The notes under the pieces: model-generated
Told to the model about the DNA's origin: nothing
What the model saw: the letters and a program-made list of their open reading frames with translations, nothing else
Database searches by the model: none
Shown: piece after piece, positions 28,430 to 33,562 of the stretch
Layout of the letters: each line of letters begins with the position of its first letter
Numbering within the stretch: position 1 is the first letter of the stretch
DNA from: Thermoplasmata archaeon
GTDB lineage: Archaea > Thermoplasmatota > Thermoplasmata > Sysuiplasmatales > Sysuiplasmataceae
Assembly (NCBI GenBank): GCA_021817225.1
Contig: JAKAVR010000019.1
Location: 1 to 33,562 of the forward strand
Length of the DNA stretch: 33,562 bases
Direction of reading: 5' to 3'
Position numbers and translations under genes: made by a program

Positions 28430-28897
28430 GTGTTACAGTCCACTGACATCAGAATGAGAAAAGCTGGCATCTGGGATATAGACGAGCTGGAGGATATCGA
28501 GAGGAAGTGCTTTTCGTACGGGCGCTTCAGCCGATCCATCCTGCTTGGTTTCCTGCGGCATCCCTTTTCAGTGACACTTGTTGTGGAAAGGGAAATGATA
28601 CTTGCTTCGGCAATCCTGATATTTCACACCAGGACTGCCGAAATTGCCTCCATCGCTGTGCTTCCTGAAGAGAGAAGGAAGGGGCTAGGCAACATGCTGT
28701 TGCAGGAGGCGGAGACAATGTCCAGGAGGAAGGGGATAGTGAAACTTTCACTTCATGTTGCAATCGAGAACAGCGGAGCGATCAGCCTGTACAGGAAAAA
28801 CGGATACAGCATCACCGAAACGGTGAAGGACTATTACGGTGCCGGACGTGACGCGTTCTACATGGAGAGGGAAGTGGGTCACCCCCCGTCACTGTGA
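28430..28897 (+). CDS. GNAT N-acetyltransferase, RimI-like
   Basis: AEIASIAVLPEERRKGLGNMLLQEAE acetyl-CoA motif; LHVAIENSGAISLYRKNGYS. Confidence 0.85.
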   Translation: MLQSTDIRMRKAGIWDIDELEDIERKCFSYGRFSRSILLGFLRHPFSVTLVVEREMILASAILIFHTRTAEIASIAVLPEERRKGLGNMLLQEAETMSRRKGIVKLSLHVAIENSGAISLYRKNGYSITETVKDYYGAGRDAFYMEREVGHPPSL

Positions 28898-29040
28898 CAG
28901 CCTAGTCAGTGATGGAACTACAGACGGGCTCGGAATCATTGCGCGAAAAGTACCGAAAAGCGCTACCTGCGTCCTGCATGTCGTGTAATAAACAGTTAAA
29001 TATTGATTGCTTTATGCCTTTTTTGCAGAGGACGCAAGAT

Positions 29041-29202
29041 ATGGAAGAATCCCTGTGCAACGTTGAGTTCCTGAAAACTGACAACAGTTACCTGGCCAAG
29101 GTTCAGAGTGAGCTTGGTGGCCTGAGGGAGTACAAGAGCGGTACTTTCGAAGAGGTGCTGGAACAGGTGATAATAGACCTTCAGGAAGAATTCGAGAGCT
29201 GA
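29041..29202 (+). CDS. small acidic protein of unknown function (53 aa)
   Basis: MEESLCNVEFLKTDNSYLAKVQSELGGLREYKSGTFEEVLEQVIIDLQEEFES; internal ATG chosen because TTAAATATT (about 28995) sits at promoter distance and the upstream part looks non-coding. Confidence 0.5.
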   Translation: MEESLCNVEFLKTDNSYLAKVQSELGGLREYKSGTFEEVLEQVIIDLQEEFES

Positions 29203-29256
29203 GTTGGGTTCAAGGGTCCGCGCTCAAATCCCCGGGTTCGTTCCCCCCGTTCTGCG

Positions 29257-29272
29257 GCACCCTGGCGGGTGC
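29257..29272 (+). terminator. GC-rich hairpin GCACCC-TGGC-GGGTGC followed by TTTAATATT
   Basis: Perfect 6-bp stem with 4-nt loop, downstream of the 53-aa ORF and upstream of the next promoter. Confidence 0.4.
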
Positions 29273-29393
29273 TTTAATATTAAGTGCCACCTTCTTAAAT
29301 AGCAGTGCCTGAGATAATAGCCATGGAAGCGTAATCCCTGTATGCAGAGGAGGGCAATTCGCTTGTGCCGCCTATCCAGGGAGGTCTGCCTAT

Positions 29394-29930
29394 ATGTCGT
29401 CGGATCAAACTGATATCAGAAAGCAGGTCGTGGACAGCCAGGGACTGTTGAAGAAAATACAGCTTGTTGTGCCGGGTTTCAGGGGGTACAGGCAGCTTGA
29501 GGATCTCCGTGCCGCTGATGAACTCCTGAGGAGACAGGTTGCACTCATACTGCAGAAGGGAATCAGCAGCCTCAGGGATACAAGAAGGACTGTGGTGGAC
29601 AAGGGAGATTATTCATCGCTTGAGCCTGTCGCATCACTGATCTCTCGCCTTCAGCAGCTTGAAGGAGAGGTTGAACACGCGGAACAGGGCTATTCCGGGA
29701 TTTCGCCCATGATACGTGTTGGACAGGACACCCTCAACAGCCTGTATGATTATGATTTTGCCTTCGTTGACACCGCCTCAAAGCTGACTGATTCATGCAA
29801 TGCACTTTCATCAGCCGCGGGACACAGCGCCCTGGGTGTAAGCATTGATGACACTGACTCGAAGATAACTGATTTCAAGAATGCGTTTGAAAACAGGATG
29901 AGGGTAGTGGAGAAAATACAGATAAAGTGA
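29394..29930 (+). CDS. helical protein of unknown function, first gene of the SPFH/zinc-ribbon cluster
   Basis: 178 aa, strongly helical composition with a VPGFRGYRQLEDLRAADELLRRQVALIL segment; GGGAGGT upstream of ATG; close to the SPFH gene. Confidence 0.75.
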   Translation: MSSDQTDIRKQVVDSQGLLKKIQLVVPGFRGYRQLEDLRAADELLRRQVALILQKGISSLRDTRRTVVDKGDYSSLEPVASLISRLQQLEGEVEHAEQGYSGISPMIRVGQDTLNSLYDYDFAFVDTASKLTDSCNALSSAAGHSALGVSIDDTDSKITDFKNAFENRMRVVEKIQIK

Positions 29931-29940
29931 GGTTGGTAGA

Positions 29941-31116
29941 TTGTTCGGAAGAAAATCAGCGAATACAGGAATACCCGCCACCGGCGGAAGCGTGATTGGT
30001 TCCACCACAATCGCCTGGGAGGACCAGTACAAGCGGGACAATGTCATGTGGAAAGTGCCCAGGCTGATAAGGCTGAATGACAACATAGTTGTGAGGGAGG
30101 ACGAGATAGCAGTCTTCTTCAGGGATGGTAAAGTACTCACGTATTTCGACCAGCCGAACAGGTATGCATTGTCCGATTTCAATGCACCAATAGTCGGAAA
30201 ACTGCTGAAATTCTTCTCGGGCGTTGTACAGCAGGCGGAGGTCTATTACCTTCAGAAGAGATTCTTCGACGGCAAGTTCGGGAGCACACAGCCTTACGAA
30301 TTTCTCGATCCCATTTTCGGTGTTGTCAACCTCAGGGTTTATGGAGAATACAGGTACAGGGTGGCGAACCCGGAGAATTTCATAAACCAGTTTGTAGGGA
30401 CATTCAATGCTGAAACATCCGACGATGTCGATGCAAGGCTGAAGGATCAGATGGTTCTTCTCACGTACAATTCGATCGGCAAGATGAAGGACAAGGGCAT
30501 GAAAGTGACTGACCTCGCCACGAACCTGACTAACATAGAACAGGTCATCCTTTCCATGTCGCCCGATCACTTCCAGCAGTACGGGGTTGAGATAAACAAG
30601 GTTCCAGGACTGACTATAAGCCTGCCGGATGAAGTGCAGAAGGCGGTTGACACAAGATCCCAGATGTCTGTCCTGGGAGTGAACTACATTCAGTACCAGG
30701 CAGGACAGGCCATGGTTGACGCCGCAAAGAATACGAGCGGTGTCGCAGGATTAGGGGCAGGGCTCGGTGTTGGACTTGGCGCAGGAGCGGGTGTCGGGTA
30801 CGCAATGGCCGGACCAATGATGCAGGGAATACAGCAGCAGCAGACAAGACCCTGCCCGAAGTGCGGAAACATAATACCGGCGAACAGCACTTTCTGCCCC
30901 AGCTGCGGCGCAAACCTGCAACAGCAACAGCAACAGCAGATGATCGCATGCGCGAAGTGCGGCGAGAAGATGCCTGCGGGGACGAAGTTCTGTCCGAGCT
31001 GTGGAACAGCCGTCGCCCAGCAATCTGCCGCGCAGCAGGAGATTAAATGTGCAAGCTGCGGTTTCGTGCTTCAGTCGCCCGCGAAGTTCTGTCCGAACTG
31101 CGGCAAACCGATGTGA
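29941..31116 (+). CDS. SPFH/band-7-like protein with three C-terminal zinc ribbons (YdjI-like)
   Basis: Core FFDGKFGSTQPYEFLDPIFGVVNLRVYGEYRYRVANPENFINQFVG...; CPKCGN...CPSCGA, CAKCGE...CPSCGT and CASCGF...CPNCGK; TTG start with GAGG upstream. Confidence 0.85.
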   Translation: MFGRKSANTGIPATGGSVIGSTTIAWEDQYKRDNVMWKVPRLIRLNDNIVVREDEIAVFFRDGKVLTYFDQPNRYALSDFNAPIVGKLLKFFSGVVQQAEVYYLQKRFFDGKFGSTQPYEFLDPIFGVVNLRVYGEYRYRVANPENFINQFVGTFNAETSDDVDARLKDQMVLLTYNSIGKMKDKGMKVTDLATNLTNIEQVILSMSPDHFQQYGVEINKVPGLTISLPDEVQKAVDTRSQMSVLGVNYIQYQAGQAMVDAAKNTSGVAGLGAGLGVGLGAGAGVGYAMAGPMMQGIQQQQTRPCPKCGNIIPANSTFCPSCGANLQQQQQQQMIACAKCGEKMPAGTKFCPSCGTAVAQQSAAQQEIKCASCGFVLQSPAKFCPNCGKPM

Positions 31117-31122
31117 GCCAAA

Positions 31123-32148
31123 ATGTACTGTATAAAATGCGGGGCCGAACTTCCGCAGGACGCGAAGTTCTGTTACAAATGCGGAGCAGCCCAGGTCGCT
31201 CAGGCCGGGCAGGGAGCACAGCAGGAACAGCAGACACCAAAGCAGACAAGGAATGTTGTGGCTTCGGCAACCGTCACTGAACTCAAATGCCCGGGCTGCG
31301 GAGCACCCATCAAACCCCAGTTTGGTGAGATGGTTATAACATGCGAATACTGCGGGACCAGCGTTTCGCTTGCGGGGGACGGCTGGAAAAACATTCAGAA
31401 CCACACGATGCTACCGATCAAGCTGGACCAGCAGGATCAGGTCATATCAAAGATAAAAGACGTAATGGACAGGGGATTGCTGAGAAGGCATTTTGCGGAA
31501 GAGGCAAAGGTCGAGGAAATTACACTTAGCATTGTGCCGTACTGGATAGTTCCCGTGTCCGCAAGATCAACATACACGGCTGTGGATGTATACGCCCAGG
31601 TTGGCACGATAGCAACCACTGCCGCACTTTTCGGTGCCATGGGCGGTGCATTTGGAGGGAACAGTGGACGCGGCGGCGGAGTCGGGACCGGTCTGCTGGA
31701 GGGTACGCTGATAGGTTCAATGGTCGGCGGCGGCATGGGGGGAGGGAACAGCACGAGGGCGTATTCTCTGAACCAGAACTACCAGTTCCCCGTTGTTGCA
31801 ATGAAGGCTCTTGACGAGTACCAGCCCAAGAACTACGAGTTCCAGCTCGACGAAAGGTCGCTTTTCGATCCGAACAAATTCCCCAAGGGAGTGAAGGTCC
31901 TGAACGGTGATGTGAGCGAGGATGCAGCTGTCTACCAGGCGAAAACAAATGTGAATCAGGTGCAGTATACCAGGGTTCACAAGCAGCACCACATGGTGCA
32001 GAGCCTGAAGACTGATATGGACACTTCCGACCCGGAGCTTATGCACGTTCCTGTATGGTTTGCAAGATACGACAGGAAGGGCAAGAAGATCGTAGTTGTG
32101 ATCGACGGCCACAGCGGCGGCATCATAAACGACATTGGCCTCGACTGA
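31123..32148 (+). CDS. two-zinc-ribbon protein with glycine-rich segment (SPFH cluster partner)
   Basis: CIKCGAELPQDAKFCYKCGA and CPGCGAPI...CEYCGT ribbons; GAMGGAFGGNSGRGGGVGTGLLEGTLIGSMVGGGMGGGNS segment. Confidence 0.8.
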   Translation: MYCIKCGAELPQDAKFCYKCGAAQVAQAGQGAQQEQQTPKQTRNVVASATVTELKCPGCGAPIKPQFGEMVITCEYCGTSVSLAGDGWKNIQNHTMLPIKLDQQDQVISKIKDVMDRGLLRRHFAEEAKVEEITLSIVPYWIVPVSARSTYTAVDVYAQVGTIATTAALFGAMGGAFGGNSGRGGGVGTGLLEGTLIGSMVGGGMGGGNSTRAYSLNQNYQFPVVAMKALDEYQPKNYEFQLDERSLFDPNKFPKGVKVLNGDVSEDAAVYQAKTNVNQVQYTRVHKQHHMVQSLKTDMDTSDPELMHVPVWFARYDRKGKKIVVVIDGHSGGIINDIGLD

Positions 32149-32163
32149 AAGGCAGGTGTCGTA

Positions 32164-33204
32164 TCAGCTGTAGGACGCTTCCAGGCAGTCCTCATGCGGC
32201 TCGGAGACTGCAGCGAGCACAGGTACTTCGATGTCTGTTTCCTGCGATGTCGTAACAGGAAAACCGTACTTCCTGCTTACATAACGCAACTCATTCCCGG
32301 CCCTCCTGCGCCGGGCAACATATTCCAGGTGATTCTCGAGCCTTCTCGCCGAATAGGTGGAACATTCTTTCACAGAGCATGAGAGCCTCCTTGCCGACAC
32401 GCCGCGGAGAATCCCATCTATCTCGATTCCAATGCTGTTCCTGCCGCAGCAGGCCGCCGAAACGGCTGTCGTTCCCCTCCCTAGAAATGGATCCAGCACA
32501 GTATCACCCTGGACGGAGAACATGCATACAAGCCGCCTTGCTATCTCGATTGGAAAGGAGGCGCTCCTGCGTGACATCTGCTCACCCCCAATACGCTGCC
32601 GTTCACCCTTTATGTCGACCCATGAGTCAGAGAACCACCTGTTCCTCTCTTCCCAGAAGTAGGCACTCCTGCGCCTCCTTTGCTTGTCTGCCGCTGTGCT
32701 GAACGTCCTGTTCGACCCTTTCCTGAAAAGAAGTATATGCTCATGCTCGAGGGTGGGATAGGCAGACGGCGGAAGCATTCCGGAACCCAGGAACTTGTTG
32801 GGCTTGTTTGACTGCTTTACCCACATTATACCCGGCAGTGGCTGCAATCCCCGCGCGACAAAGGATGAAACGACCCTGGAATGGTTCTGGTATAGCCTGA
32901 ATGCACCCCCCAGCTTCCTTGTCGCATCCCCTATTACAATGCAGGCAATTCCCCCTTCCCGCAGGACGTAGCACGTGCGCTTCCAGACTACATCCAGCTC
33001 ATCGTGCATCAATTCGAATGCCCGCTCCCCGTCTCCGCGGGAAAGGGCACCGGCCACTCTGCTGTTCATTCCGGAAAAGAGCGTATCCCACATCTGAATC
33101 ATCGGGTACGGCGGAGAGGTGACTACAAGATCCACGGACTCCCGTTCGACTCTTCGCATCTCCCTTGAGTCGCCCCTCAAGATCAGGTGTCTTGTGCCTT
33201 CCAT
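32164..33204 (-). CDS. DNA methyltransferase, beta-type, SPPY motif (putative N4-cytosine)
   Basis: DLVVTSPPYPMIQMWDTLF (motif IV) near the N-terminus, VLDPFLGRGTTAVSAACCGRNSIGIEID (motif I) near the C-terminus. Confidence 0.88.
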   Translation of the reverse strand: MEGTRHLILRGDSREMRRVERESVDLVVTSPPYPMIQMWDTLFSGMNSRVAGALSRGDGERAFELMHDELDVVWKRTCYVLREGGIACIVIGDATRKLGGAFRLYQNHSRVVSSFVARGLQPLPGIMWVKQSNKPNKFLGSGMLPPSAYPTLEHEHILLFRKGSNRTFSTAADKQRRRRSAYFWEERNRWFSDSWVDIKGERQRIGGEQMSRRSASFPIEIARRLVCMFSVQGDTVLDPFLGRGTTAVSAACCGRNSIGIEIDGILRGVSARRLSCSVKECSTYSARRLENHLEYVARRRRAGNELRYVSRKYGFPVTTSQETDIEVPVLAAVSEPHEDCLEASYS

Positions 33205-33276
33205 CCCGGTAGGAATGCCGGGGGATGGTTAAAGCCATGACGCTGTAACTCACAGGTAGACTGGACCAGAATGTCG

Positions 33277-33296
33277 TCCCGATTTCCTTATCGGGA
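33277..33296. repeat. perfect 7-bp inverted repeat TCCCGAT-N6-ATCGGGA upstream of the Hsp20 promoter
   Basis: tcccgat ttcctt atcggga read directly; TATA-like tttatata follows about 10 bp downstream. Confidence 0.8.
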
Positions 33297-33350
33297 GAAC
33301 GGTATGTTTATATAGAAGTGCTATCATATGCAGGTTATAGGTGATAACTC

Positions 33351-33562
33351 ATGACGGACAAGATTGAGCCATACAGAAAGATGCTGAGGCCAAGGAGCAT
33401 TGACGAACTTTTTGATGACATGCAGAAATCATTTGAGGACATGATGGTGCCTTTCGTTTCGGATACAGGCTGGCCATATCTCGAGTACTCCCGGGGAGAG
33501 CTCGGAAAGGTCCCCCATGCCGATATTGAGGAGACGGAGGCTGCATACATTGTTACCGCCGA
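33351..33562 (+). CDS. Hsp20/alpha-crystallin family small heat-shock protein, N-terminal part (runs off window)
   Basis: MTDKIEPYRKMLRPRSIDELFDDMQKSFEDMMVPFV...GKVPHADIEETEAAYIVTA; promoter tttatata at about 33307; absent from the ORF track because it is truncated. Confidence 0.8.
   Translation, partial: MTDKIEPYRKMLRPRSIDELFDDMQKSFEDMMVPFVSDTGWPYLEYSRGELGKVPHADIEETEAAYIVTA

Noticed and set aside
29205-29255. tRNA-like T-arm sequence (gggttcaagggtccgcgctcaaatccccgggttcgttcccccc)
   Set aside because: The T-stem does not pair properly (C-C mismatches beyond GGG/CCC), and no D-arm, anticodon arm or acceptor stem could be assembled around it.
30751-31404. 217-aa minus ORF antisense to the SPFH and zinc-ribbon genes
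   Set aside because: Antisense of CxxC and Gln-rich coding sequence; leucine-rich shadow translation.
1-33562. CRISPR arrays, transposons, integrases or prophage genes
   Set aside because: No direct-repeat/spacer pattern, transposase, integrase or phage structural protein was recognised on either strand.

Overview
The window looks like archaeal chromosome, probably Thermoplasmata-like: archaeal DKFP-type shikimate genes, an archaeal GHMP shikimate kinase, TATA-like promoters with short leaders, and an HTH_10 regulator. Its centrepiece is an unbroken minus-strand array of 16 overlapping or abutting genes (about 18.6 kb down to 2.4 kb). These encode almost the whole aromatic amino acid pathway in near-reaction order: aroA'-aroB'-aroDE(fused)-aroK-aroA-aroC-tyrA(CM-PDH)-asd-ask-trpE-G-D-C-F-B-A. 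A divergent ACT-domain regulator shares its promoter region. Flanking genes are a partial MBL hydrolase, an aldose epimerase-like protein, a HAD hydrolase, carAB, a small two-TM protein, a CBS-domain protein with an apparent HPF/RaiA-like ribosome-hibernation domain next to glyS, an HTH_10 regulator, an ETHE1-like MBL hydrolase, a RimI-like acetyltransferase, an SPFH/zinc-ribbon cluster, an orphan SPPY-type DNA methyltransferase and the start of an Hsp20 gene. The observations most worth a second look are: (i) trpA and trpD have no ATG/GTG/TTG where homology requires a start, but both have CTG overlapping the upstream stop (CTGA), so all four NTGA overlaps occur in one operon; (ii) the CBS-HPF-like fusion next to glyS; (iii) ask and asd embedded in the aromatic operon, fitting aspartate semialdehyde as a DKFP-pathway substrate; (iv) the SPFH/zinc-ribbon cluster; (v) several perfect inverted repeats in divergent promoter regions. 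All calls come from reading the sequence and ORF translations; no searches were run.
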